Positions 54,011 to 62,871 of a stretch of DNA of 64,000 nucleotides are shown piece after piece. The position numbers and the translations under genes were made by a program. The stretch spans positions 1 to 64,000 of the forward strand of contig NZ_VKDF01000008.1 in the NCBI RefSeq assembly GCF_007096355.1, in the 5' to 3' direction. How positions within the stretch are numbered: position 1 is the stretch's first letter; every line of letters begins with the position of its first letter. The notes beneath the pieces were generated by a model. The model saw only the letters and a list, made by a program, of their open reading frames with translations, made no database searches and was not told the origin of the DNA. This DNA is from Paracoccus sp. M683 (GTDB taxonomy: Bacteria > Pseudomonadota > Alphaproteobacteria > Rhodobacterales > Rhodobacteraceae).

Positions 54011-54245
54011 TGATCATATGAGGCTTTCCACCCAATGAGGCAATGAAGCAGATCACCCAATGATCAAATGAACATATTGGCCGCGTCCGACTTTGCGGAT
54101 CCGCAGGTTTCATCATCAAAGCTTCATTTGATCAATTGAGGCTTGTCACCCTTTGATCATGCTGAACGCGGATCGCCATGCAGTCCATGCGCAGCGGCTG
54201 TCGCTGATCCAGGGGGCCTGCCGCGGCATTGTCCGGGCAAGCCTG
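54011..54245. repeat. Iteron-like repeat module 2
   Basis: A diverged second copy of module 1, about 420 bp further on: TGATCATATGA at 54011, TGATCAAATGA at 54061, CATTTGATCA at 54125, TTTGATCA at 54152, then the same gctgaacgcg...cctgtggcga stretch. Order and orientation of the boxes are the same as in module 1. Confidence 0.65.
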
Positions 54246-54346
54246 TGGCGACCTTTGCTGCGCGATCGGGACCGCGAAGGAATGCGCGCGCGGACGCCGG
54301 ATGATCCAGTATGCACCTGCTGCGGCTCTGCGCCGCGTCTAACCCT

Positions 54347-54664
54347 TCACCGCTTCGCCAGCGCCTCGGCCTCGCGGATCAGGTCCGAGAGCCGCGCGTC
54401 CAGTCCCGTCGCCAGCTTCTGCATGGAGTTGATCGTCGGCTGATTACGGGTGCTTTCGACCCTGCCGACGAAGACCGTCGAGATGCCGGCGCGCCGGGCC
54501 AGTGCCTCTTGCGACAGATCCAGCGCCTCGCGCCGCCTTCGTAGCACCGTGGCGAAGGAGGGAATGAGCGGATCTGTGGGTCGTGTTTTGATGCCGGAAA
54601 TAATTGTCGCTGCCCCTCTTGCAAATATCACTGTATATTGCTCACATAGTGCGGTGAGTTTCAA
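54347..54664 (-). CDS. XRE-family regulator
   Basis: A small HTH_3 regulator. The DNA-binding domain reads FATVLRRRREALDLSQEALA, RRAGISTVFVGRVESTRNQP, TINSMQKLATGLDARLSDLI. The N-terminal part before ATIISG is unlike its relative at 55251, so the true start may be later than the TTG at 54664. It is divergent from the small acidic gene at 54685; the 20-nt gap must hold both start regions. Confidence 0.75.
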   Translation of the reverse strand: MKLTALCEQYTVIFARGAATIISGIKTRPTDPLIPSFATVLRRRREALDLSQEALARRAGISTVFVGRVESTRNQPTINSMQKLATGLDARLSDLIREAEALAKR

Positions 54665-54684
54665 CCAGTGTTCAGGGGTGGCCG

Positions 54685-55128
54685 ATGCAGGAACCGGAAA
54701 TCGACAACGGCCGGCCGGATGGTGTTTTGGCAGAGGGACCGGACGGCCTGTCGCTGCCGGATCTATCGGATCTGATGCAGGCTGGCGTCGCCGGGGAAGG
54801 TGCTGACCACCAGATTGATCCTGCGTTCCTGACGACCCGGGCCGCGCTGGAAAAGGCTTGGGTCGATTATGCCGCCTGCGATCATCGTGCCGCCGAAGCG
54901 GGCTTTGCTACGACTGACGCAGGCCGTGCGGCGATGGCCGGGATGGACCGGATCCAGCACCGCATCCGCGATATCGAGACCGGGCTTGCGGCGCGGCCCG
55001 CCGGCAATCTGGCGGAATTGCGCCTCAAGATCGCGCTGCTTTCACTCGATGGGCAGCTGCGCCCCGAGTTCGAGGCGGGCGTGTTGGCGGATGCGATGCG
55101 GCTGCTGGCGGCGCGGGAGAAGGGCTAA
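54685..55128 (+). CDS. Hypothetical helical protein
   Basis: A 147-residue acidic protein with a strong ribosome site (AGGGGTGG) before the ATG at 54685. The N-terminal 50 residues are rich in Gly, Asp and Pro. The rest is predicted helical (AALEKAWVDYAACDHRAAEA, AMAGMDRIQHRIRDIETGLA, LAELRLKIALLSLDGQL). I do not recognise a family. Its divergent XRE neighbour may regulate it. Confidence 0.6.
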   Translation: MQEPEIDNGRPDGVLAEGPDGLSLPDLSDLMQAGVAGEGADHQIDPAFLTTRAALEKAWVDYAACDHRAAEAGFATTDAGRAAMAGMDRIQHRIRDIETGLAARPAGNLAELRLKIALLSLDGQLRPEFEAGVLADAMRLLAAREKG

Positions 55129-55250
55129 TGGAGACGCGGCCAGGACAATGCGCGCAGCGCGACCCGACTCGGAAACCGCACTTGCGGTCAATCCCTCGCG
55201 TCAGGATTGCCCTTTGCAGGCCAACGATCACGGGTGTTCTGGCGGCCCAG

Positions 55251-55511
55251 CTATTCCTGCGGCGGCTCGTCCTCGGCCTCGCGGACCAGATCCGACAGCG
55301 GCATGCCCAGCCCCCGGGCCAGCTTTTGCATGGTGTTGATCGTCGGCATGTGGCGGCCAAGCTCCAGCAGGGAGACGAAGCGCATCGAGACATCGGCGCG
55401 CCGCGCCAGCGCCTCTTGCGACAGGTCCTGCGCCAGACGGCGGCGGCGCAGGACGGTGGCGAAGGCCAGGGCGAGGGGCTCGACGGTGCGGGGCGCGGGT
55501 TTTATCGACAA
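55251..55511 (-). CDS. XRE-family regulator, paralogue of the one at 54347
   Basis: An 86-residue HTH_3 protein (FATVLRRRRLAQDLSQEALA, RRADVSMRFVSLLELGRHMP, TINTMQKLARGLGMPLSDLV). The TTG at 55511 is chosen because GGAG lies 8 nt upstream. It is divergent from the zinc-ribbon gene at 55593. The two XRE proteins share most of the domain, so this region arose by duplication. Confidence 0.75.
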   Translation of the reverse strand: MSIKPAPRTVEPLALAFATVLRRRRLAQDLSQEALARRADVSMRFVSLLELGRHMPTINTMQKLARGLGMPLSDLVREAEDEPPQE

Positions 55512-55592
55512 GGGCTGTGCTCCGGATGGTTCGGGAAGGATGCTACACCGCAAATGCTATGAATTCAAATCGTGATCTGACGGAGGCCCGCG

Positions 55593-55898
55593 ATGCCTGA
55601 ACCCTCACCGACAATCGACTGTGGCCACTGCGGCACGCCGGTCAAACGCAGCGTCCGGACTTGCCCCGCCTGCCATGCGCAGCGCGGCGTCGGCCGCATC
55701 GCCAGCGGTCGCGTCGTCGGCCCGGAAAAGATTCCGAAGCTGCGGCGCCAACTGGCCTTGTTTCTGGCGGGCCTGGTGGTGTTCTGGGCGACCGGCGTCT
55801 GGGAAGGCGCCGTGGTCTGTGGCGTCGTCGCGCTAGGGCTGGTTCTTCAGTCTGGCAGCGTGATCTTCAGCCGCGGCCAGGAATACTGGTTCCGGTAG
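55593..55898 (+). CDS. Zinc-ribbon membrane protein
   Basis: A 101-residue protein. Residues 10-30 hold a zinc ribbon (CGHCGTPVKRSVRTCPACHA, CxxC-x13-CxxC), and residues about 52-85 two hydrophobic segments (LALFLAGLVVFWATGVW, AVVCGVVALGLVLQSG). GGAGG lies 7 nt before the ATG. Small inner-membrane protein of unknown role. Confidence 0.65.
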   Translation: MPEPSPTIDCGHCGTPVKRSVRTCPACHAQRGVGRIASGRVVGPEKIPKLRRQLALFLAGLVVFWATGVWEGAVVCGVVALGLVLQSGSVIFSRGQEYWFR

Positions 55899-55952
55899 GG
55901 ATCTCGGCCCGCAATTCCCTTTGATCTCGCACATCTTTCGCAGGAGTTTTGC

Positions 55953-56432
55953 ATGAATCCCAAATCCTTTTTCCTTGCCCTGGCGCTGGCAGCGCTGGCC
56001 AGCCCGGTCGCCGCCGAGACCTATCTTGGCCGCTGCAAGATGGGCGAATGCCTGCATTACGACCAGAGCGGGCGCCGCGTCGAAGGGCAGGGCTCGGCAC
56101 GGGTGCCGGGCCAGCTGGTCCGGGTGACGCTGCGCGAGGCGGTCTCGGACCGGCCCGATACGCCGAAAAGGCGCCTGAAGTTCGAGGCGCCCTCCGAGGT
56201 GCGGTTCTTTTGCAGCACCGCCCGCCCGGCCTTTGGGCTGAAGGGCGGCGGCTATCAGGGCCTGAACCTGGGCCAGATCTCTGGCGCGACGGAACTGGTC
56301 GCGAACATGTATCTGCGCGCCTGCCATCCGGGCGTGGATCCCGGCCGGAACATCGAGGCGACGCTGCGAGGCCTCGGCTATCGTCCGACGCCCAACGGCA
56401 TCTTTGCCAGCTTCGAGGCGCTGATCCGCTAG
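55953..56432 (+). CDS. Secreted hypothetical protein
   Basis: A 159-residue protein with a signal peptide (FFLALALAALASPVAAET, cleavage after VAA). AGGAG precedes the ATG. The mature part has several Cys (CKMGEC, FFCST, RACHPG) that may form disulfides. No recognised family. Confidence 0.6.
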   Translation: MNPKSFFLALALAALASPVAAETYLGRCKMGECLHYDQSGRRVEGQGSARVPGQLVRVTLREAVSDRPDTPKRRLKFEAPSEVRFFCSTARPAFGLKGGGYQGLNLGQISGATELVANMYLRACHPGVDPGRNIEATLRGLGYRPTPNGIFASFEALIR

Positions 56433-56592
56433 GATCGGCACGTCCGGGCCGCGATGCGCAATGCGCGCATCTGACGAACGCAATCCTTGCGCAGCGCACG
56501 ACACGCCGCCCGACAATCCCATGCCCCAGCCCCCGCCGCGCCGCCGCGCGGCGGCCATCCCGCTTATATGCCCGTTACCGGAGGACGCCCCC

Positions 56593-57984
56593 ATGCTCAA
56601 GACCCTCGCTCTGACCACCTGCCTCGGCCTGATCCTGGCCGCGCCGCTGGCCACCCCGTCGCTGGCCGAAACCTATACCGATCCCGATTCCGCCTGGTGG
56701 GGCGCCTTCCTGGAAACCCTCGACGGCACCGCGCCCGACCTTGAGGCGCTGGCGCTGCAAGACCCAGAATATCTCGCCGCCGACGAATTCAGCCGCGACG
56801 AGGCACGGACCAAGGTCATGGCCCGCCTTGCGGCCGACCGCGCCAATATCGACCCCGCCACGGCCGAGGTGGTGCTGTCGATTCGCGCCGAATTTGGCGA
56901 TTACGACAGCGCGCGCGGCGGCTTTCCGGTCAGCATCTTTACCCCGACCTCGCGCCTGCCGTTGTCCATGGGTCGCAGCCTGTTCTTCCGCAACTGGCAG
57001 GACGTCGCGCTGTTCCCGGCGACGCGCGACGAAGGCCGGGCCCTGCGCCAGAAGATCGGTCAGGACAGCCTGCTGGCGCGGGTCGACATCCGCGACATCC
57101 GCAAATCCCGGACCCGCAGCGGCGGCTACGAAGGCCATGTCGCCCGCGTCACCTATTCCACCACCACGGGCAGCGAGATCGGCCAGATCATCCCGCACGA
57201 CGCCATCGCCGCAGATCCCGCTGTCGTCGCCGCACAGACCGAGGCGGCGCGGCAAACCATCCTGACCGCCGCCGGGATCCCGCCGCTTGGCACGCGCTGG
57301 GACGACGCGAAACAGCATCTGCAGCCGCTCTGGCCGGTGATGGCCAGCAGCGATTTTGTAAACTGGGGCACCGCCAAGCGCGTGGCCTATTTCTGGAAGG
57401 ACGGCGCGGTGCAACAGGACGAGGCGCATGATCCGGCCAAGGGCTTCCGGCTGTATCTGCAGCAACGCGAGGCCGGCTGGATGCCGCAGGACGGCGAGCA
57501 TATCAGCGTGACCGACCTGCTTTACGGAAGCGGGGCGAGCGCGGTCGACACAAGGGGCCTTGGCCCGGGCCTCGCCTGCTACACCCCCGAGGTGTTCGAC
57601 CGCTGCGCCGTGCTGATCTTTGAACCCAAGGACGGCAGCCATGTCCTGACCGGCGCTTACGGCGTCATCGAACAGCCCGCCGCCACCAGCGCGGAAGCGG
57701 CGTTCACCACATTCCTCGGCGATGCCGCAGGTGCCTTCGACGGCCTCACCACCATCGCTGACTACGACCGCGAAGACATCCGCCAGGCCCGCAAAGCCCC
57801 GATCACCGGCGGCCGCGGCGTCCCGACTTTCGCCGCAGGCGCAGGCCAGCCCCTGACCGCCAACTTGCCCTATGATCCGCTGAAAAACACCACCGGCATC
57901 GAGGCCATCCAAAGAGAAATCGCGATCTATGCCATCGAAGGCGCAGAGGGCAGGACGCCGGTAGTCTATGTTATCGGGCAGTGA
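56593..57984 (+). CDS. Secreted hypothetical protein, about 460 residues
   Basis: The ATG at 56593 is supported by GGAGG 9 nt upstream and a signal peptide (LALTTCLGLILAAPLATPSLAET). The mature part starts YTDPDSAWWGAFLETLDG and contains DARDNDL-like DEARTKVMARLAADRANID, DARYSTTTG-like TYSTTTGSEIG, and a single Cys pair (ACYTPEVFDRCAV). I recognise no enzyme motif. It ends 7 nt before the convergent relaxase stop. Confidence 0.65.
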   Translation: MLKTLALTTCLGLILAAPLATPSLAETYTDPDSAWWGAFLETLDGTAPDLEALALQDPEYLAADEFSRDEARTKVMARLAADRANIDPATAEVVLSIRAEFGDYDSARGGFPVSIFTPTSRLPLSMGRSLFFRNWQDVALFPATRDEGRALRQKIGQDSLLARVDIRDIRKSRTRSGGYEGHVARVTYSTTTGSEIGQIIPHDAIAADPAVVAAQTEAARQTILTAAGIPPLGTRWDDAKQHLQPLWPVMASSDFVNWGTAKRVAYFWKDGAVQQDEAHDPAKGFRLYLQQREAGWMPQDGEHISVTDLLYGSGASAVDTRGLGPGLACYTPEVFDRCAVLIFEPKDGSHVLTGAYGVIEQPAATSAEAAFTTFLGDAAGAFDGLTTIADYDREDIRQARKAPITGGRGVPTFAAGAGQPLTANLPYDPLKNTTGIEAIQREIAIYAIEGAEGRTPVVYVIGQ

Positions 57985-57990
57985 GGGTGG

Positions 57991-59934
57991 TCAGGGCAGA
58001 TCCGGCTCCGACACGCCGACATCTTGCACAAGATTGCCGTCGCCGTTGACCATGATCACCGTGGTGCCGAACGCCATCCGAAGCCGCTCCTGATCTTCGT
58101 CCCGCACGAAGGACAGGCGCGGCGCCTCGATCCCCTCGTCCTGCGCGATCTGCCGGGCACGGCAGATCAGCTCGGCGCGCGTCAGTCGCTGCCGTCCAGT
58201 GGTGCGCCCAACACGCCCAGAATCTGTGCCATCCTGCCCTGCAACTTGTCGATCTGGTGTTTCTGCACGGCGAGATTCTTTGTGATTTGTTGCATCAGAT
58301 CGCGGCTCTGGCCCTCGGCCTCCATTGCTGTTGCCGCCCGTTCCACCTGATCGCCCACCCGGGTGATCTCGGCCAGAAAGAGGTCGATCCGGTCCGAAAG
58401 GCCCGGCGCCTCTTCCTGCGCCAGCAATGCCTGTAGCGGCCCGATCAATGCCGTCAGCTTGCGCAGTTCGGCCAAAAGCGCTGGCCATTCTGTTGGGGGT
58501 GAGGGTGCCGTCATTCAAAGTCTCCAACCTGTTGCCAATGTTTTGCCATCTTTGCAAAAAATGCTCGCGCATTGCTTTTGCCAGAATTCGCCCGGCCTGC
58601 CTGCGCCGCAGGTTAGACATGATCCGCGCCAGGCGGCGCCCTAGGTTTACGAAGAGCTCAAAGGGGTTTTCAGCGCGTCGAATAAATTCAGCATGGTCGT
58701 CAGCGCGGCGCGCTCTTCCTCGAGTTGTGCCACGCGATCCTCGAGATGCTGAATCCGGTTGTTTTGCTGATGAAGAAACTGCTCGATCTGCTGTGTGAGC
58801 TTCAATTCCAGCGGGCTGAGCATATCCGTCAAGATAGCCTCCTGTGATTCTGGGATGGGAGATTGGCAGATCAATACCGGGTTGTTGACGCAGGATCTGC
58901 CAGAAGTCTGGGTCGGGTCTTTTTGAAAAGCCGTAACGTCGCGAATTATACGTTGCACGTTCTTCATAGGAATGAATCAGTTCTCGCAAGGAGGTAATCC
59001 TCTGGCGGCGGCGGCGCCTTATTGCGGCAGGCCAGTCGGGATCGACCCCCGGCTCCTGTAGATAAACCCGCATGAACTGGGCGCCCGGCGAAAATTCCTG
59101 ACTGAAACACAGCCCGGAGAGCGCCCAATTTCGGTGGGTGCTTCTCTCAAGGAAAACGACGTCGTTCTTTCTTGACTGCACAACGTTGATACCCATGGTA
59201 TCCAACCCCGGCTTCATGGAGGCAATCAGATATTTGCGGTCTTTGATGCCTCCTTGTTTGATCAGATCCTCTGCCAACGCCACCGTCTGCTCAGGCACGG
59301 AGATGTCAAATGGCTTTCCAAGTCTTTCGGCTTCGGCCTTCTGCTTGAGGATTTTATTGGACAGTCTGACCAGCTTTCGCCGTTCAGGTGCGCGCGGATC
59401 AGCCCATCGAAACCTCAGGTTCACATAGTCCGTAAAGAAATCCCAGATTTCCGAACTGCCCATTCTCGGGAAATGTGCATTATAGGATCGCCAGTGCCCA
59501 TTTTCATTCCGAATGCCGCGCGCCATCATGATATTCACTTCAAGCCTGCCGGTATGGGTGTGGGTGCCGACCAGGGGCTGCATCCGGGCAGAAACCGGAA
59601 CCCCGGCCCATGCGATTTCGAAAAACAGCTTCAGGGTCTGAGCAATTTTTTGCCGTGAATCTGGGTCGCCAGCATTGAAGGCGGAGACTGAAATATCCTG
59701 CTCATGGAAAGACAGCGTGGCAAAGTTGTAGCGATGCTTGAATGGCAAGGCATTCAGACCTAGCGGAAAAATATCCTTGTCGCCCAGCAAAAGCTCTGGC
59801 TGCGGATCGCGCTGCAAACTTAGGGGCTGCTCTGCGATTGTCTTTCGCACCGCCGAATTCAGCATGTAATCCACTGCGATTTTCGGACTGGTATCCGGCC
59901 TGTCTCCGGAATGTGGCGACCAGGTCAGCATCAT
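57991..59934 (-). CDS. Relaxase-like mobilisation protein, long form with nested genes
   Basis: A 647-residue protein. Residues 1 to about 330 are the relaxase-like part: IAVDYMLNSA with a candidate catalytic Tyr, LPFKHRYNFATLSFHEQD, VGTHTHTGRLEVNIMM (His-rich metal site), RFRWADPRAPERRKLVRL and RQRITSLRELIHSYEERATY. From about 370 to 580 the sequence is low-complexity (Arg/Gly/Asp-rich). Two well-formed genes lie in another frame of the same DNA (58182-58514 and 58647-58832), so here this frame may be a linker. The last 60 residues (LTRAELICRARQIAQDEG) again look folded. The start overlaps the MobC-like stop as ATGA. The sharing of LPFxHRY and HTxxGRLExN with the protein at 127 defines a local relaxase family. 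Confidence 0.7.
   Translation of the reverse strand: MMLTWSPHSGDRPDTSPKIAVDYMLNSAVRKTIAEQPLSLQRDPQPELLLGDKDIFPLGLNALPFKHRYNFATLSFHEQDISVSAFNAGDPDSRQKIAQTLKLFFEIAWAGVPVSARMQPLVGTHTHTGRLEVNIMMARGIRNENGHWRSYNAHFPRMGSSEIWDFFTDYVNLRFRWADPRAPERRKLVRLSNKILKQKAEAERLGKPFDISVPEQTVALAEDLIKQGGIKDRKYLIASMKPGLDTMGINVVQSRKNDVVFLERSTHRNWALSGLCFSQEFSPGAQFMRVYLQEPGVDPDWPAAIRRRRRQRITSLRELIHSYEERATYNSRRYGFSKRPDPDFWQILRQQPGIDLPISHPRITGGYLDGYAQPAGIEAHTADRAVSSSAKQPDSASRGSRGTTRGRARRADDHAEFIRRAENPFELFVNLGRRLARIMSNLRRRQAGRILAKAMREHFLQRWQNIGNRLETLNDGTLTPNRMASAFGRTAQADGIDRAATGIAGAGRGAGPFGPDRPLSGRDHPGGRSGGTGGNSNGGRGPEPRSDATNHKESRRAETPDRQVAGQDGTDSGRVGRTTGRQRLTRAELICRARQIAQDEGIEAPRLSFVRDEDQERLRMAFGTTVIMVNGDGNLVQDVGVSEPDLP
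58182..58514 (-). CDS. Coiled-coil mobilisation accessory protein nested in the relaxase gene
   Basis: A 110-residue helical protein (PALLAELRKLTALIGPLQAL, GLSDRIDLFLAEITRVGDQV, QQITKNLAVQKHQIDKLQGR) with regular heptads. GGAG lies 8 nt before the ATG. It lies wholly inside the relaxase coding region in another frame. Overlapping accessory genes inside a relaxase gene are known from RSF1010-type mobilisation regions. The coiled coil and the ribosome site favour real expression. Confidence 0.6.
   Translation of the reverse strand: MTAPSPPTEWPALLAELRKLTALIGPLQALLAQEEAPGLSDRIDLFLAEITRVGDQVERAATAMEAEGQSRDLMQQITKNLAVQKHQIDKLQGRMAQILGVLGAPLDGSD
58647..58832 (-). CDS. Small coiled-coil protein nested in the relaxase gene
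   Basis: About 61 residues (LELKLTQQIEQFLHQQNNRI, then QHLEDRVAQLEEERAALTTM), a clear coiled coil. A perfect AGGAGG lies 5 nt before TTG at 58832; the ATG at 58823 is three codons later. The gene is inside the relaxase frame, just upstream of the other nested gene. Confidence 0.55.
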   Translation of the reverse strand: MTDMLSPLELKLTQQIEQFLHQQNNRIQHLEDRVAQLEEERAALTTMLNLFDALKTPLSSS

Positions 59935-60254
59935 AGCGCTAGACTTTCTGCCAGACGCACCAGCCTGCGATCTATCGTCACCAGATCCATATGCACCTTG
60001 ATGACGGTAGGATTGCCCTCTGTCTGAAGAGCCTGCGAGACATGCGCCAGTTCGCGTCGCATTGCCTGAAGTTCTTCCAACAGATCAACCACTGCTGAGG
60101 ACTGCTGGGCCTCCATCACGTCCCGCAACAGATATGCGGAGATGGACATGCCCGCTGCCTTTGCAAGCGTCCCGGCCTTTTCCCAGACCGCCTGAGGGGC
60201 ATATATTTCCCTGCGCTTGGCCAGATCGGCGGAGGGCTTCTTAGGGCGGGGCAT
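59931..60254 (-). CDS. MobC-like mobilisation protein
   Basis: A 107-residue basic protein: KRREIYAPQAVWEKAGTLAK and GMSISAYLLRDVME form a ribbon-helix-helix-like unit typical of MobC-type relaxosome proteins, followed by a helical tail (VVDLLEELQAMRRELAHVSQ). It is coupled to the relaxase by ATGA overlap. It should bind oriT and help the relaxase open the strands. Confidence 0.75.
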   Translation of the reverse strand: MPRPKKPSADLAKRREIYAPQAVWEKAGTLAKAAGMSISAYLLRDVMEAQQSSAVVDLLEELQAMRRELAHVSQALQTEGNPTVIKVHMDLVTIDRRLVRLAESLAL

Positions 60255-60545
60255 GTCTGATCCTATTGTTCTGTCATCATGGATTTTGTTTTACCCCCGG
60301 CTCTTGGGGACTCTTGTTGCAGCCTCTGTTTCCACGTTCTTTCGCTCGGCGCGAGAATCACCGAAAACCGCGAAAATCGGAACAGATCTTTTTGCGACCC
60401 GTGATGCAGGGTGTGGGAACCGAGCGCGTGCCATTGCGATGCTACGACTGCGCGGGATACCGACAGTGTCCCAAGCCCGTCCCCTAGCACGACAGCCCGT
60501 TATCCCGCGAGCAGGCCGAGCCCCGCCCCTTGGCCGCGATTTCCA
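60255..60545. other. Intergenic region upstream of mobC, candidate oriT
   Basis: About 290 bases without a convincing gene in front of the mobilisation operon, the usual place of oriT. It contains an AT-rich block with runs of A and T (60355-60400: gaaaaccgcgaaaatcggaa, atctttttgcgac) and several short inverted repeats, such as gggaaccgagcgcg. I cannot locate a nic site. Confidence 0.4.
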
Positions 60546-60815
60546 TCAGGCGCGGCGATATCGCATCCTTATCGCAAATCCCTCTGCGGTGAACTCTGCC
60601 AGAACAGCATCGTGGCCTGGATACGAGTCCTGCATCGCGGGCAGCAGCATTTCCGGCGGGGTGTTGTCGGTCACCCGCTCCCCACCGATAATCTGACCAT
60701 CGCTGATCATCAGCACATAATCGCCGGGCCGCAGGACACCGCCACCAATACGGTCGGCCATCTCATCGCAATCCCCGATTTCGATCAATTCAGCCTCTGT
60801 CACAACGGCAGCCAC
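60546..60815 (-). CDS. Small hypothetical protein overlapping the integrase end
   Basis: An 89-residue acidic protein (AELIEIGDCDEMADRIGGGV, RPGDYVLMISDGQIIGGERV). The start at 60815 overlaps the integrase stop by 16 nt, so it is translated from the integrase transcript. No recognised family; small proteins next to integrases can be excision factors, but it has no obvious HTH. Confidence 0.55.
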   Translation of the reverse strand: MAAVVTEAELIEIGDCDEMADRIGGGVLRPGDYVLMISDGQIIGGERVTDNTPPEMLLPAMQDSYPGHDAVLAEFTAEGFAIRMRYRRA

Positions 60816-62737
60816 GGCAGTCGGGAGATTGCCGCAAGCATAAGGTCAGGCGGGCTGGTTTCGGTGTAGCGCTCTTCGGTCATCGAGCCTCCGGCATGGC
60901 CCAGAATATCCTTGCGGACCTGTTCGCGAACATCCGCCATTCGTCCCAGCTGGGTGGCGACGTAATGGCGAAACGAATGAAAGGTCTTTTCGGCACGCTG
61001 AGTGGTGATCTGGCGATCCACCAGTTTATTAAAGCGGTAGTTGATCTGATCGCCGAACTTCCCGCCCTCTTCATCGCCGGTCGCTTGTTCGATGGGCGGC
61101 AGCTTTTGGGGGCGCATGTCGGGAAACAGATCGGCGCGCGGACCATCGCGCAGCATTCGATCTTGCGCCCATGCCACAAGACCCATCTCCAGCAGCTGAG
61201 GATGCAGAGGCACCAGGCGCGCCGAGGTCAGGTTCTTGAGGCCCCGGTTCGCGTTGATCTGAAGCATCATGCAGGGAATATCGTCAACGGTCAGGATTTC
61301 CGCAGCCTTCAGCCCCGCAATCTCGCCGCGTCGCGCACCGCTGAGCGCGGCAATCATCGGCAGCCAGTAAAGCCCGTCACGCAGGACGACATTGCCGGGC
61401 TCGTGCCATTTGCCCTTGCTGCGATAACCATGCCAGATTGGGTGGCGAAAGATTGCCTGAACGTCTTCGGCGCTGAATGGTGGACGCTCGTCGCGTTCTC
61501 GCCTCGTCTTGCGTTGGCGCAGGCTGCCCGGATCAAGATCGCCCAGATTACGGAAACCCTCGCTGCGGCCTTTGATCAAAAGCTGTCCAAGATAGCCCAG
61601 ATTGCGATTGATCGTCGTTGCTGACAAACCGACGGGCTGATTCAGCGGGTTTTTCAGGATTTCGGACAGCGGCTTGTCGCGCTGCTTGGGAGATTTCCCA
61701 TGATGCACCGGCATCTTGTGCATCACCTCGACAAATCTGGCGATATGCTCCTGACGCAGAAAGCGGATGTCGCTGACATGGGTGGCTTCGGCGAAAATCC
61801 TGAAGCTTTGCGTCATCTGCGTGATCATCGGCTCCGACATTTTCTGGCGACGCTTGTCATCCATGAGCCGTCCGACCAGAGCCATGAGCGCCGGGTCATA
61901 GGCGGGCTGGTCAGTCCCAGCCTGAGTCGCAATTGCAGCCGGTGATGGATCAGCCGATGGTGCGGGCCAGCTTGAATGCGATGCGCCCCCGTCATCAGCC
62001 GTAGGGTTTTCCCTGCCTTGCCGAGAAGCTGGGGGCTGGTCCTGATCCGAACCGAAATCGCATCGTGCCAGCTCTGCCGCCTCGCGGGTTTCCTGCTCGG
62101 AAATGGATTGTTCTGAACCACTCAGCAGCACCGCGCCGCGGCCGCGATAATAGATCTGCCGCCCGTGGATAAGCTCCAGAGCGGAAAACTGTTCGCGGCC
62201 AAGAATATGCCGCATCATGCTGAACGACCGGTTGTTCAGACCCTGCCGAGGATCCTCGGCATAGTTCCGGGCTTCCTGATCCAGAACGCGTTCCAGCATC
62301 TTGATGTCCGAATCGCTGCGCCCCTCGGTCTGCATCGCAACCCGATCCGCATCGGTCAGATGGCAACCAGAAGCGCCGCGTTCCGCAAGCAAGCTCAATG
62401 CCTTGCCCATGGCCCAATCAGCGGATTTGGCCCGTTCCCATGCACCGGCGGCGGGGTTTTCCGCTTCTGCCAAGCGCAGCGCCGCGATCTTGTGATGTTC
62501 ACGCGCGATGACGGCCACAAGCAGCTTGCGTGCCTCGTCCTTGTTCAGGCCATCATGGATCATCGCATCGACCACCGCGCAGCTTTCAGCACATAAGATT
62601 GTGGCAAGTCGCCGACCAATCAAGGGGTTGGTGGTGCGCAGGCTGATCTGAAAGACCCCGCCGCCCAGGCTGGCAGGCAGACGCTTGCGCCACGTGTAGG
62701 TGGCGCCGCGCCGAAAGGTATGCATCTGGATGCCCAT
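60800..62737 (-). CDS. Tyrosine integrase of a tRNA-linked element (DUF6538-type N-terminus)
   Basis: A 645-residue integrase with AGGAG 6 nt before the ATG. The N-terminus (HTFRRGATYTWRKRLPASL) is the DUF6538-like start of this integrase type; residues 100-330 form a long linker/core-binding part; the catalytic domain has ALSGARRGEIAGLKA, FHSFRHYVATQLGR and ILGHAGGSMTEERYTE. It lies 134 nt from the 3' end of tRNA-Asn, the usual position of an integrase with its attachment site in that tRNA. Confidence 0.88.
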   Translation of the reverse strand: MGIQMHTFRRGATYTWRKRLPASLGGGVFQISLRTTNPLIGRRLATILCAESCAVVDAMIHDGLNKDEARKLLVAVIAREHHKIAALRLAEAENPAAGAWERAKSADWAMGKALSLLAERGASGCHLTDADRVAMQTEGRSDSDIKMLERVLDQEARNYAEDPRQGLNNRSFSMMRHILGREQFSALELIHGRQIYYRGRGAVLLSGSEQSISEQETREAAELARCDFGSDQDQPPASRQGRENPTADDGGASHSSWPAPSADPSPAAIATQAGTDQPAYDPALMALVGRLMDDKRRQKMSEPMITQMTQSFRIFAEATHVSDIRFLRQEHIARFVEVMHKMPVHHGKSPKQRDKPLSEILKNPLNQPVGLSATTINRNLGYLGQLLIKGRSEGFRNLGDLDPGSLRQRKTRRERDERPPFSAEDVQAIFRHPIWHGYRSKGKWHEPGNVVLRDGLYWLPMIAALSGARRGEIAGLKAAEILTVDDIPCMMLQINANRGLKNLTSARLVPLHPQLLEMGLVAWAQDRMLRDGPRADLFPDMRPQKLPPIEQATGDEEGGKFGDQINYRFNKLVDRQITTQRAEKTFHSFRHYVATQLGRMADVREQVRKDILGHAGGSMTEERYTETSPPDLMLAAISRLPWLPL

Positions 62738-62871
62738 GTCGAACTCCTGCGTTGAGGAGCCGATTTCACGGGCGTGCTAAGGCGCGAACTGGTGTCAGAT
62801 GTATGACACACACATGCACCGCAGCCTATGAGAGGTGCTTATCCAAACAAAACCAAAGAGTTAGCTGAGTT

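Noticed and set aside
53592..54245. Possible degenerate CRISPR
   Set aside because: Repeats are about 11 bp, irregularly spaced, in both orientations and arranged in two copied modules, which fits iterons.
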